NCBI GenBank assembly: GCA_009779915.1
Contig: WRBA01000003.1
Coordinates: 92,850-156,849 of the forward strand
Direction of reading: 5' to 3'
Length of the DNA: 64,000 bases
Source: Defluviitaleaceae bacterium
GTDB lineage: Bacteria > Bacillota > Clostridia > Lachnospirales > UBA5962
Made by a program: the position numbers and the translations under genes
Shown: positions 1-7,992 of the stretch, piece by piece
How positions within the stretch are numbered: the stretch's first letter is position 1
Layout: each line of letters opens with the position of its first letter
The notes under the pieces: model-generated
Seen by the model: the letters and a program-made list of their open reading frames with translations, nothing else
Database searches by the model: none
Told to the model about the DNA's origin: nothing

Positions 1-224
1 ACGCCCAATACAGCGCGTTTATGAAAAGGGAGTTGGATTTTGATAAGCTGGTGGAAAACCGTGAATATGACAAAATCCTTGACTGGATGAGAAAAAACCT
101 TTACAGTTACGCAAGTCTTAGAACGCCGTCAGAGACCATGACAGCACTGACGGGAGAAGAGGTGAATGCGAAGTATTTAGTGGAGTATTTGACGGAGAAG
201 TTTACTAAATTGTATGGGGTGTAA
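1..224 (+). CDS. M32-family metallocarboxypeptidase, C-terminal end (partial)
   Basis: Open frame entering from the left edge (first codon at base 3) and ending at 224. The visible 73 residues match my memory of the C-terminus of the M32 (thermostable carboxypeptidase Taq) family: an AAQ-like helix start, a WMRKNL..YASL segment, a TPSE..ALTGEEVNAKYLVEYL segment and a final KLYG. These zinc enzymes trim C-terminal residues from peptides in the cytoplasm. The HEXXH zinc site lies outside the window, so the call rests only on the tail. No terminator hairpin is obvious directly downstream. Confidence 0.75.
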   Translation, partial: AQYSAFMKRELDFDKLVENREYDKILDWMRKNLYSYASLRTPSETMTALTGEEVNAKYLVEYLTEKFTKLYGV

Positions 225-315
225 AACTTAGGTCGCCGGCAGGTGCAAATCACACGACTCATCTTAATGTAGGCTTTTTTAATCCGACCGATACGTCATG
301 TACCTGTACTTATAC

Positions 316-705
316 TTATAGCTCCATCATTTCAAAGATGATATTACCCACATGGGCTGCAGCCGAAAAGTCAGTAATGGGATTGCCGTCCAGCCACAGC
401 TGTTCTAAGCGGACAAGACCTGAAAGAGGGGTAATGTCACTTATTTGGTTATTACTAAGGAACAGTTGTGTTAGGTTCGTGCTAAATTGTTCCCCAAGAA
501 TAGTTATATAATCAGGGGGTTCATCTGCTTGCTGTGCCGGCGGCACTTGTTCCGGTGCAGGTGATGGGGAAATAGTCTGATGATTCCCTGCGCCCTCGCC
601 AAAGTAATTTTCTGTAATTCCTGATTCTCTGCTGCAGGCAGCAAGCCATGCCATTAAAAAAGCAGCGATTAAGACGATATATGCTTTACACAGCAAATTT
701 TTCAT
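316..705 (-). CDS. Small leucine-rich-repeat lipoprotein
   Basis: Predicted 129-residue lipoprotein. The start at 705 is preferred over an in-frame ATG at 771 because an AGGAAGG-like site lies about 10 nt upstream and the protein then begins with a classic lipoprotein signal: MKNLLCK, a hydrophobic stretch and a lipobox ending LAAC. After a Pro/Gln-rich linker come about two internalin-type leucine-rich repeats (TQLFLSNNQISDITPL and a following EQLWLDGNPITDF). It lies 43 nt downstream of the HAD phosphatase on the same strand, so the two may be co-transcribed. LRRs suggest protein binding at the membrane surface; the partner is unknown. It is short for an LRR protein. Confidence 0.7.
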   Translation of the reverse strand: MKNLLCKAYIVLIAAFLMAWLAACSRESGITENYFGEGAGNHQTISPSPAPEQVPPAQQADEPPDYITILGEQFSTNLTQLFLSNNQISDITPLSGLVRLEQLWLDGNPITDFSAAAHVGNIIFEMMEL

Positions 706-748
706 TATCCATTTTCCTTCCTCTATGTATGGGAGAAGCCCATATTTA

Positions 749-1534
749 TTATAAATATTCATACAATTCATTTATGCCGGACAAGACAATATCTGCCTTA
801 ATTTGTGATTTTTCATACATCTCCATAGTCGTTTCACCGCTTAAAACAAGGAGGCTTGTTATACCTGCCCTATTGCCCAGTTCAATATCAGTATATAATC
901 TGTCGCCTATAACGATAGTGTCTTTTTCCGTAAGCCCTGTTTCTTCCAGGGCTTTGTCTATGCAATATCTTTCAGGCTTGCCAAAGCTTTTATCAGGGCT
1001 TTTGCCTGTAGCTTCTTTAATAAGAGCCATAAAACTCCCAACATCAGGCACATAATATCCTAAATCTGTCGGGCAGACAAAATCCGTATGGGTGACAAAA
1101 TAAGGGGTGTTTTTATGTAAAAGTTCGGTTATTTTAAGGAGTTTGGTATAGTTAAGCTCTGTATCATAGGTGAGAAGGAGGCAATCAGGGTTTTTATCAC
1201 AAAAAATGAATCCATTTTCCTTAATATATGCGGAAACTGCCTTATTAGCGGCCCAGTAAATTTTGCTCATTTTGGTGGATTTTAAATAATCCAAAGCAGT
1301 GTCAATTGAGCTTATTAAATTAATATTGTCCGTATCAAGCCCGGCTTTTTCAAGATTTCCAATATAATGGGAGGGCAGTTTGGAGGAATTATTAGTAACC
1401 ATATAAATATGCTTATTTTGTGAATTTAGTTTCAAAAAAACATCTTTTGTTTTTTCAAAAAGGCGGTTATCCAAGGATATAGTGCCGTCAATATCAAATA
1501 TAAACAGCTTTTTATCACGAATTATATCAAGCAT
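749..1534 (-). CDS. HAD-IIA family phosphatase (NagD/pNPPase-like)
   Basis: 261 residues, full length for HAD subfamily IIA. Visible motifs: FDIDGT near residue 13 (nucleophile D14 and acid D16), TNNSS near 47-51 (motif II), GKPERYCIDKAL near 186 (motif III lysine) and GDRLYTDIELG near 212 (motif IV acidic residues). The family hydrolyses small phosphate esters in the cytoplasm; the substrate cannot be read from sequence. The start is supported by a GAAGGAG site. A good promoter lies upstream (TATACT at 1577-1582). It heads a probable two-gene unit with the LRR lipoprotein. Confidence 0.88.
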   Translation of the reverse strand: MLDIIRDKKLFIFDIDGTISLDNRLFEKTKDVFLKLNSQNKHIYMVTNNSSKLPSHYIGNLEKAGLDTDNINLISSIDTALDYLKSTKMSKIYWAANKAVSAYIKENGFIFCDKNPDCLLLTYDTELNYTKLLKITELLHKNTPYFVTHTDFVCPTDLGYYVPDVGSFMALIKEATGKSPDKSFGKPERYCIDKALEETGLTEKDTIVIGDRLYTDIELGNRAGITSLLVLSGETTMEMYEKSQIKADIVLSGINELYEYL

Positions 1535-1576
1535 AAAAAAACTCCTTCATAAAAAAATCAAAAATCCCCTTTTTAC

Positions 1577-1604
1577 AGTATAGCATAATAGCCTAAAATG
1601 TCAA
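1577..1604 (-). promoter_or_regulatory. Promoter of the HAD phosphatase unit
   Basis: Minus-strand TTGACA (1599-1604), 16-nt spacer, TATACT (1577-1582) preceded by TGC, making an extended -10. It is well placed upstream of the 1534 start and divergent from the pckG promoter. Confidence 0.7.
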
Positions 1605-1673
1605 AACGATAATGCAATATCTATAAGAAATATACAATTAATGACTATGGCGGCTTAAGGTCAGATGAGTATA

Positions 1674-1702
1674 TTGACATTTGATAACAAAGGGAGTACA
1701 CT
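1674..1702 (+). promoter_or_regulatory. Promoter of the PEP carboxykinase gene
   Basis: TTGACA at 1674-1679, 17-nt spacer, TACACT at 1697-1702. The start codon follows about 58 nt later, preceded by AGGGGG at about 1745. Confidence 0.6.
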
Positions 1703-1759
1703 GACCTTGCAATGAGATTCTGTAAGGAAAAATCATAATGATTTCAGGGGGATTTTTTC

Positions 1760-3520
1760 ATGACTAAGAACCAAAATCTTCTAAGCTGGATTGATGAAAT
1801 GACAAAGCTTACATCACCTGATAAGGTCGTTTGGATTACAGGGGAAGAAAGCCAGCTTGAAGAGCTTAGAAAAATGGCATGTGAAAGCGGGGAGCTTATT
1901 AAGCTTAACCAAGAGAAGCTTCCGGGCTGTTATTTACATCGTTCTCATATAAACGATGTTGCACGGGTTGAGGAGCGGACTCTTATCTGCACAAAAGAAA
2001 AACAGCACGCGGGACCTACCAATAATTGGATGGAAAAAGACGCAGCCTATGCCATGATGAAAGAGTTGTTTAAGGGTTCCATGAAAGGCAGGACAATGTA
2101 TATAATCCCATTTAGTATGGGACCTGAAGGCTCTAAATTTGCTAAAGTCGGTATAGAGCTTACGGATTCGGCTTATGTTGTACTAAATATGGCGATAATG
2201 ACGAGAGTTGGGCAAAAAGCCCTTGACTCCTTAGGGGATTCCAATGATTTTGTAAGGGGCTTGCACTCGATTGCAAAACTTGACCCTGAGCATAGATATA
2301 TTTGCCATTTTCCTGATGATAACGCTATTTGGTCTGTTAATTCGGGCTATGGGGGCAATGCCCTGCTGGGTAAAAAATGCTTTGCCCTTCGCATAGCATC
2401 AACCCAGGGGCAAAGAGAGGGCTGGCTTGCGGAACATATGCTTATATTAGGGATTGAAAACCCTAAAGGTGAAGTTAAGTATGTAGCGGCGGCGTTTCCG
2501 TCCGCTTGCGGTAAAACTAACCTTGCAATGTTAAGACCTAATGAATATTACTCCTCCAAAGGCTATAAATTCTGGACAGTTGGTGATGATATTGCGTGGC
2601 TTAGAATAGGCGATGACGGAAGGTTATGGGCAATTAACCCTGAAGCGGGCTTTTTTGGCGTGGCACCCGGCACCAGTGAAGAGAGAAATCCAAATGGCTT
2701 AGCTGCTACTCAAAAAGGCACAATATTTACAAATGTAGTACATAACCTTGATGACAATACTATATGGTGGGAGCGGCTTGATAATAACCCGCCTAAAAAT
2801 GCTCTTAACTGGAAAGGTGAGAAATGGAACAGCGATGAAGGTACTTCTGGGGCTCATCCAAACAGCCGCTTTACAGCATCGGCAAGAAATTGTCCTTGTA
2901 TAAGTAAAGAGTTTGATAATCCAAACGGTGTGCCTATTTCAGCTATTGTATTTGGTGGCAGAAGGGCTAAAACCGCGCCCTTGGTATATGGTGCCAGAGA
3001 TTGGCAGCATGGTGTATTTTTAGGTTCTATCATGGCGTCAGAGACTACGGCAGCAGCGGCAGGTGAAGTAGGCAAAGTCCGCCGGGACCCTATGGCAATG
3101 TTACCTTTCTGCGGTTATAATATGGGAGATTATTTCACTCATTGGCTTGAAATAGGTAAAAAGCTTGGGGATAAAGCACCTCTTGTGTTTAACGTAAACT
3201 GGTTTAGGACTGATGAAAAAGGCGACTTTGTATGGCCGGGATACGGTGAAAACGCTCGTGTGCTAAAATATATATTAAACTGTGTTGAAGGAGACGCTCA
3301 TAAAGTTGATGAATGTATAGGCTTTATGCCAACCAGTGATGATATTGACCTTGAGGGTATGGATTTGACAAAAGATGATTTGGATTTCCTCCTTTCTTTA
3401 GATAAAGATTTATGGAGAGAAGAGACTGAGGGCATTAAAGCTTTCTATGATATGTTTGAAGGTACTATACCCAAGGAATTATATGAGGAATTGGATATTT
3501 TGAAGAAAAAATTAGGATAA
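1760..3520 (+). CDS. pckG: Phosphoenolpyruvate carboxykinase (GTP)
   Basis: 586 residues, about the normal length of GTP-type PEPCK. It catalyses the reversible oxaloacetate + GTP to PEP + GDP + CO2 step in the cytoplasm. The kinase-1a/P-loop FPSACGKTN is at residues 246-254 and includes the reactive cysteine (C250) typical of GTP enzymes. Other visible blocks are PFSMGP near 117, HFPDDNAIWS near 183, the GDDIAW metal-site block and FGGRRAKTAPLVY (nucleotide site). In fermentative Clostridia it can run either toward gluconeogenesis or as a PEP-carboxylating, nucleotide-yielding step; direction is not visible here. The SD AGGGGG supports the start. The cupin gene follows 27 nt after the stop. 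Confidence 0.96.
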   Translation: MTKNQNLLSWIDEMTKLTSPDKVVWITGEESQLEELRKMACESGELIKLNQEKLPGCYLHRSHINDVARVEERTLICTKEKQHAGPTNNWMEKDAAYAMMKELFKGSMKGRTMYIIPFSMGPEGSKFAKVGIELTDSAYVVLNMAIMTRVGQKALDSLGDSNDFVRGLHSIAKLDPEHRYICHFPDDNAIWSVNSGYGGNALLGKKCFALRIASTQGQREGWLAEHMLILGIENPKGEVKYVAAAFPSACGKTNLAMLRPNEYYSSKGYKFWTVGDDIAWLRIGDDGRLWAINPEAGFFGVAPGTSEERNPNGLAATQKGTIFTNVVHNLDDNTIWWERLDNNPPKNALNWKGEKWNSDEGTSGAHPNSRFTASARNCPCISKEFDNPNGVPISAIVFGGRRAKTAPLVYGARDWQHGVFLGSIMASETTAAAAGEVGKVRRDPMAMLPFCGYNMGDYFTHWLEIGKKLGDKAPLVFNVNWFRTDEKGDFVWPGYGENARVLKYILNCVEGDAHKVDECIGFMPTSDDIDLEGMDLTKDDLDFLLSLDKDLWREETEGIKAFYDMFEGTIPKELYEELDILKKKLG

Positions 3521-3547
3521 ATAATATTTATGAATGGAGATGAATTT

Positions 3548-3892
3548 ATGATTAAGCTTAAAAGCGAAATGCAACGGACAATTGTAAACAATTTGCGTGG
3601 CGGTGAAGGCAGTCTTACTCGTGAGGACATATTTACACCGGAAGAAGCTTTGGAAAAAACCAATATGATAGCAGTATTAACCATACCTGACGGAAGTTCC
3701 ATAGGGGAACATATTCATGGACCGGAAGCTGAAATGTACTACATACTTTCCGGCACTTTGAGAGTAACGGATAATGGTATTACTAAAGATTTAGTGCCTG
3801 GAGACGCTGTATTTACAGGGGGCGGAACAGCCCATAGTGTGGTAAATATGTCAGGTAAAGAAGCTTCGATGCTTGCGATTATTATTAAGTAG
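3548..3892 (+). CDS. Small cupin-domain protein
   Basis: 114 residues forming one cupin fold. The start at 3548 is chosen over an upstream ATG at 3530 because a GGAGATG site precedes it and nothing precedes the other. Cupin motif 1 is visible as GEHIHGPEAEMYYILSG (His, His, Glu metal ligands) and motif 2 as PGDAVFTGGGTAHSVVN (His ligand). Such single-domain cupins bind a divalent metal or small ligand; no specific reaction can be assigned. It may be read through from pckG. A repeat element begins 3 nt after the stop. Confidence 0.8.
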   Translation: MIKLKSEMQRTIVNNLRGGEGSLTREDIFTPEEALEKTNMIAVLTIPDGSSIGEHIHGPEAEMYYILSGTLRVTDNGITKDLVPGDAVFTGGGTAHSVVNMSGKEASMLAIIIK

Positions 3893-3894
3893 TA

Positions 3895-4165
3895 GGCAAC
3901 AGTGCATAACCTAAGTTGAAGCAATTTTTTAGAGCGGTACGAGTGTAAGCGAGTGTTTTGCGACTACGATTTTTCCGCGGTTTTTGGAAAAGGAGACTTC
4001 CGGCTAAAGCCGGAACCGAGCCTTGCAGCTCGTCCGCTATTGCGGGTCAAGGGAGACTTCCGGCTAAAGCCGGAACCGAGCCTTGCGGCTCGTCCGCTAT
4101 TGCGGGTCATTGTTGAAGCAAAAAGCGATAAAAAAATTGCCTGAAACTAGTTATGTACCATTGCC
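3895..4165 (+). repeat. Family A inverted-repeat element, interrupted copy
   Basis: Left end GGCAACAGTGCATAAC (3895-3910) and right end GTTATGTACCATTGCC (about 4150-4165) form terminal inverted repeats. An uninterrupted 73-bp copy at 7422-7494 shows that this copy carries an extra 188 bp (3924-4111). The insert is flanked on both sides by the 9-bp sequence GTTGAAGCA (3915-3923 and 4112-4120), which occurs once in the intact copy. Confidence 0.8.
3992..4110 (+). repeat. Two tandem 60-bp units, each with three mini-hairpins
   Basis: Two head-to-tail copies of a 60-bp unit (boundary near 4051/4052) with one difference in the shared length (A at 4027, G at 4087). Each unit holds three short palindromes in a row: CCGGCTAAAGCCGG, GAGCC-TTGC-GGCTC (perfect in copy 2) and CCGC-TATT-GCGG. 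The pair lies inside the insert of the family A element. A short open frame runs through it but shows no coding character. Confidence 0.85.
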
Positions 4166-4181
4166 GGCAGATTTTTCCATT

Positions 4182-4213
4182 AAAAAGGCTGGCGTATTGC
4201 GCCAGCCTTTTTT
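4182..4213. terminator. Bidirectional Rho-independent terminator
   Basis: Perfect stem AAAAAGGCTGGCG / CGCCAGCCTTTTT with a short loop, A-rich on the left and T-rich on the right. It lies between the converging pckG-cupin unit and the htrA gene and can serve both. The rest of the 3893-4322 gap is the repeat element and a small GACGCCC/GGGCGT hairpin near 4242. Confidence 0.85.
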
Positions 4214-4322
4214 CAGCACTTATAAAGTGCATTGTTGTTGGGACGCCCTTTCGGGCGTACCTAAAAGGAGAGGAGTTTATCGAAATATAAGAGGCTGTTT
4301 AGGGTTTGACTTAAACAACTCC

Positions 4323-5777
4323 TTAGAAATTAGCACTGCTATACTCTAAAAGAGTTACTTGCAAGGTTATTGTTGTCATTTCATCTCTAACACGGCGGAT
4401 GAGTATAATCTCAACCGTATCACCTACACTGCGGCTTCTCACTTCCTCCGCAAGTATATCAAAATTAAGAACAGGCTGCCCGTCAAAGCTGGTTATAATA
4501 TCGTGCTGCATAATACCTGCGTTATACGCCCCTGTGTCGGGGATTACCGAATCAACTACCACACCCATAGCAGGCAGGCTGAAAGCCCTTGCCACATTTT
4601 CAGTTATGGTTGCGCCCCGGACGCCTAAAATCGGTCTTGGCTGCTGGTTTCTAATTTGCTCAATTATAGGCATTGCCACATTGGAGGTAAGGGCATAGCC
4701 TGTTCCTTCAACACTGGCCTCAACAAATTTCATCATATTAATGCCTATAACCTCGCCTCTCAAATTAAGGAGAGGACCGCCGCTGTTGCCAGGGTTTATT
4801 GCGGCGTCAGTCTGAATTACCGTAAAAGTCCTGTTGCCATATTCAAGCTCTTTGTCCACAACGCTTACAAAACCGAATGTAGCAGATGTGCCGCGGCCTA
4901 AAGCATTGCCTACAGCTATTACAAAATCCCCTACACGCATACTTTGGGAGTCTGCGAAGGCGGCAATTGTAAAATCATTTATGCCAAGTGCCTGGACATC
5001 ACGTACTAAGACAGAGAGTACAGCCAAATCAGCATCGAAATCCCTTCCAACAAAAGCAGCGGAAACATCACCGGCACCTTGAATGGATACGCCTACACGC
5101 TCGGCACCATCAATAACATGGTTACTTGTTACTATAAAAAGTCTCTCATCATCTCTGTCAAATATAATGCCGGTTCCGCCTTGTGGGACTAAGCCGCTTC
5201 CATCAGTGCCGGGAAAACTGGGCGCACCGGGAATGTTGAAGAAATTACTTGCCACAGGAGCAGGTTTATAAGATGTAAGATTAACCACGGAAGGCTTTAT
5301 GGACTCAATAAGATCTGCAAAGCTCATAACTCCTGTAAGAGGATCAACTTGCACAAGAGGCGTATCCCCTATTTCCATATCCCCTACAAAAGAAAAATTA
5401 GGCGGGTTAAAAACCATATCGGAACGAAGTGCCGTAGCAGGTGCAAACCGCGAATCATGCCAAGTGCCGGCAGCAAATATAGCAAGCCCTGCTGACAATC
5501 CGCATAGTACAGCTGCGACACATACCAAAAGTGCTGTGCGTTTAAAGGTCATCTTTGATGGGTTTTTGACAGTTTCTTTAAAAAAGTCACAGGAATTATC
5601 TAGTGCAGCTCTATTATCGCCTAAATTTTCTGTAACAATACTGTCTTCGGAAATTTCTCTTTGACCAAATTCGGGCTCAGCTGGTTCAGGTATAAGATTT
5701 AAATCCCTATCTATTTCAGCTTGAATTTTGTCAATTTCCCAAGGGTCAAACTGCTTATCAAGAGAGTCATCGTTCAT
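4323..5777 (-). CDS. HtrA/DegP-type membrane-anchored serine protease with PDZ domain
   Basis: 484 residues: acidic cytoplasmic N-terminus (1-78), one membrane segment (about 80-103), trypsin-like protease domain and one C-terminal PDZ domain (about 385-478). The catalytic triad is visible as H220 (VTSNHVIDGA), D250 (DFDADLAVL) and S332 (INPGNSGGPLLN). It degrades or refolds damaged proteins on the outer face of the membrane. A second HtrA gene lies directly upstream on the same strand, separated by a 356-bp gap with a structured element. The acidic N-terminal region is longer than in many HtrA proteins. Confidence 0.93.
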   Translation of the reverse strand: MNDDSLDKQFDPWEIDKIQAEIDRDLNLIPEPAEPEFGQREISEDSIVTENLGDNRAALDNSCDFFKETVKNPSKMTFKRTALLVCVAAVLCGLSAGLAIFAAGTWHDSRFAPATALRSDMVFNPPNFSFVGDMEIGDTPLVQVDPLTGVMSFADLIESIKPSVVNLTSYKPAPVASNFFNIPGAPSFPGTDGSGLVPQGGTGIIFDRDDERLFIVTSNHVIDGAERVGVSIQGAGDVSAAFVGRDFDADLAVLSVLVRDVQALGINDFTIAAFADSQSMRVGDFVIAVGNALGRGTSATFGFVSVVDKELEYGNRTFTVIQTDAAINPGNSGGPLLNLRGEVIGINMMKFVEASVEGTGYALTSNVAMPIIEQIRNQQPRPILGVRGATITENVARAFSLPAMGVVVDSVIPDTGAYNAGIMQHDIITSFDGQPVLNFDILAEEVRSRSVGDTVEIILIRRVRDEMTTITLQVTLLEYSSANF

Positions 5778-5960
5778 GATAATATTACCTCCAAAGTACC
5801 AAAGCTAAAAAATTCATATGGATTATACATTGAGTTAATCCAATATAATTCTAATAAATATTTTTTAAGATAATGTGAATAGAGTGTAAACATTAGTAAA
5901 CATTTAGAACCTATATTCATAGAGCTATTACGCATCTTTTTGGCTTGTTTTTTATCATGC

Positions 5961-6014
5961 GACGTCAGCACTCACTTGCATTCGCACAATCACTTTGTGA
6001 TTATGCTCAGAAGG
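5961..6014 (-). repeat. Family C structured repeat, copy 1
   Basis: Read on the minus strand: a CCTTCTGAGCA block, a hairpin (AATCAC-AAA-GTGATT), then GTGCGAATGCA and GACGTCG. The same blocks in the same order occur on the plus strand at 61321-61370 with a different hairpin between them. It lies in the gap between the two htrA genes. More palindromes surround it (for example around 6040-6060). Confidence 0.6.
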
Positions 6015-6116
6015 ATTATCTTCGAATACTTTGAGTGCAAATGCTTGAATTTGCATGAATGCCGCGTTCGCGCTTCCTTGCCTTATAAAAAAACACTCAA
6101 AAATTCACGTAATCCA

Positions 6117-6138
6117 TCTAAGAACACAGGTTCTTAGA
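6117..6138 (-). terminator. Hairpin at the 3' end of the upstream htrA gene
   Basis: TCTAAGAAC-ACAG-GTTCTTAGA is a perfect 9-bp stem that includes the TAA stop (6134-6136) of the second htrA gene. No clear U-tract follows, so it may stabilise the mRNA rather than terminate it. Confidence 0.4.
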
Positions 6139-7399
6139 AAGACCTTGGGGCGTTAGCGTCACGGATTTCCGCACTTAAGATGAGTTCCCTTGTGCCGTTT
6201 CTATCACTTCTTACAACTATAATATCAACTATAGTGCCAACTTCTATTTGCGGGATAAATTCCGTAAGCTGCTCTATCGTCAGTATTTCTACACCGCCGA
6301 TATTTGTGATTATGTCGCCGGCTTGCATACCTGCAGCAGCGGCACCTGAATTTCTGGAAACTTCCGCAACGAAAACACCTAAGGCAGGCAGATTGCTGCC
6401 CTCTTTAAGCTCTTCATCAACAGTTGCGCCTCTCGCAATACCTAAAAATGGTCGCTGAACATTACTCCGCTCCATTATCTCATTAAAAATTTCCTTAACG
6501 GAGTTTGAAGGAATGGCAAAACCCATGCCCTCGACTCCTAAGCCTTGGAGCTTAGCCGTATTTACACCTATAACCTCACCACGGAGATTAACAAGTGCGC
6601 CGCCGGAGTTGCCGCCGTTAATTGCCGCATCTGTTTGAATTGTTTCCAAGATAGTATTAAATTCAGTAGGGATTGTGCGGCCTTTAGCGGATACAATGCC
6701 TAAAGTAGCCGATTGACCTTGACCCATTGCGTTGCCTATAGCGATAACGGTTTGACCGACTTCTATAAGAGACGCATCACCAAAAACAGCTATTTTGTAA
6801 TTATCTATCCCTGCGTACTCCATATCCCCACGGGAAACTTTGATTACCGCTATATCCGATTCTCTGTCCGAGCCTACAAGAGAAGCGGCAACAGACACAT
6901 AGTCATCAAGAGATATTTCAACACTTTGAGCGTTTTCTATAACATGGTAATTGGTAATTATATAAATATAATCCTCATCGGCGGAGCTTATTATGCCGCT
7001 GCCTGCCCCAGGTCTTGCCATCGGGCGGTTAAAGAAATCCCTGCTTATTATAGAAGTGTTTATACTTACCACCGAGTAGGATGCCTCCCTTATAACAGAG
7101 ACAACGGTGGATTCAGGTGCAGCAGCCAAGGGGGAGGCAAGGAAGCCGGGAGTCTCACTAATCGTAGGAAGAATTAAGTCAGCTGCAAGCCCTAATAAGG
7201 GTTGTGCTGCTTCCGTTGATATGTTATATGAGGTGTTTTCAGCGTGAAAAGCACCCCCAAGCCCAAGTCCAAAGCCAAAACTTCCCGATGCTAAAACAGC
7301 TGTAAGCCCCAGTGCCAAAAATTTGCCCCATTTATTTTTCTTCTTTTTAGATTTAGGGGGTTCGTAATAATACCCTTCGTAATTGTTATAGTTGTTCAT
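6134..7399 (-). CDS. Second HtrA/DegP-type serine protease with PDZ domain
   Basis: 421 residues: Tyr/Asn-rich, then lysine-rich cytoplasmic N-terminus, membrane segment (about 27-50), protease domain and PDZ domain (about 310-410). Triad: H152 (ITNYHVIEN), D182 (RESDIAVIK), S265 (INGGNSGGALVN). It is a paralogue of the adjacent 4323-5777 protein with a different cytoplasmic tail and a GGNSGGAL rather than PGNSGGPL serine loop. Both would face the exterior. The gap to the downstream paralogue and the element in its own upstream region suggest separate transcription. Confidence 0.93.
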   Translation of the reverse strand: MNNYNNYEGYYYEPPKSKKKKNKWGKFLALGLTAVLASGSFGFGLGLGGAFHAENTSYNISTEAAQPLLGLAADLILPTISETPGFLASPLAAAPESTVVSVIREASYSVVSINTSIISRDFFNRPMARPGAGSGIISSADEDYIYIITNYHVIENAQSVEISLDDYVSVAASLVGSDRESDIAVIKVSRGDMEYAGIDNYKIAVFGDASLIEVGQTVIAIGNAMGQGQSATLGIVSAKGRTIPTEFNTILETIQTDAAINGGNSGGALVNLRGEVIGVNTAKLQGLGVEGMGFAIPSNSVKEIFNEIMERSNVQRPFLGIARGATVDEELKEGSNLPALGVFVAEVSRNSGAAAAGMQAGDIITNIGGVEILTIEQLTEFIPQIEVGTIVDIIVVRSDRNGTRELILSAEIRDANAPRSF

Positions 7400-7421
7400 G
7401 AAAATTCCTCCTATCTATGTT

Positions 7422-7494
7422 GGCAACAGTGCATAACCTAAGTTGAAGCAAAAAGCGGCAAAAAAATTATCTGAAACTAGTTATGCACCATTGT
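7422..7494 (+). repeat. Family A inverted-repeat element, intact 73-bp copy
   Basis: Terminal inverted repeats GGCAACAGTGCATAAC and GTTATGCACCATTGTC enclose about 41 bp. It lies between the htrA start and its presumed upstream promoter region. It is the reference copy for the interrupted element at 3895-4165 and the reduced one at 59178-59213. Confidence 0.8.
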
Positions 7495-7672
7495 CTGTTC
7501 CTATTTCTTAAATCAAAGTATAGACCCTCATTTTTAAGAAAATATGTATGGTTTGTAAACATTTTCATAAAATTTGTTAAGAACCAGCAGTTAATAAGCC
7601 GAAAAGCAGATTTACAGCTTATTGACCGCTGATTCTAAGAGTGTATTTTTTTAAATGCGACAAAATACCCCC

Positions 7673-7700
7673 TTGACAATATCCACCAATCTGGTAAAAT
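7673..7700 (+). promoter_or_regulatory. Promoter of the fab operon
   Basis: TTGACA (7673-7678), 16-nt spacer, TAAAAT (7695-7700), about 57 nt before the acpP start. I see no clear palindrome here that could be assigned as the operator of the operon's MarR-type regulator. Confidence 0.7.
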
Positions 7701-7756
7701 TACTTAAGGATTTTTAACTATCAATATCCTAATTTATAAAAAAGGGGACTTAAACA

Positions 7757-7990
7757 ATGTCAACGTTTGAAAAAGTTAAGGAATCTATTGTAAATTCACT
7801 TCAATGCGACGAAGATATAGTGACTATGGAGGCCTCTGTTACTGAGGATCTTGGAGCAGACAGCCTTGATATTATGGATTTAATAATTGAGCTTGAAGAC
7901 AGCTTTGGTGTGAAAATTGAAGACTCAAGAGCAAAAACAATTAAAACCGTAGGGGATATTGTTGCTGTTATTGACGAGTTGGCAGGTTAA
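7757..7990 (+). CDS. acpP: Acyl carrier protein
   Basis: 77 residues, acidic, four-helix ACP. The 4'-phosphopantetheine attachment serine is S36 in GADSLDIMDLI. It carries growing acyl chains as thioesters in type II fatty-acid synthesis. It is the first gene of the fab operon, with an AAAAGGGGA ribosome site and fabH starting 3 nt after its stop. The gene for the enzyme that would activate it (acpS) is also in this window at 28013-28384. Confidence 0.97.
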   Translation: MSTFEKVKESIVNSLQCDEDIVTMEASVTEDLGADSLDIMDLIIELEDSFGVKIEDSRAKTIKTVGDIVAVIDELAG

Positions 7991-7992
7991 TC

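Noticed and set aside
3989..4110. CRISPR-like repeats
   Set aside because: Only two directly adjacent 60-bp units with no variable spacers; no cas genes nearby.
3953..4144. Open frame through the tandem 60-bp units
   Set aside because: The frame exists only because a 60-bp repeat keeps phase; there is no ribosome site, the translation is a repeat of DFRLKPEPSLAARPLLRV, and the DNA is built of palindromes.
5774..5971. Open frame upstream of the first htrA gene (minus)
   Set aside because: Low-complexity AT-rich translation, no ribosome site, and it occupies the expected promoter region.
6713..7177. Long plus-strand frame opposite the second htrA gene
   Set aside because: It is a shadow of a clearly real protease gene; no start signal and unnatural composition.
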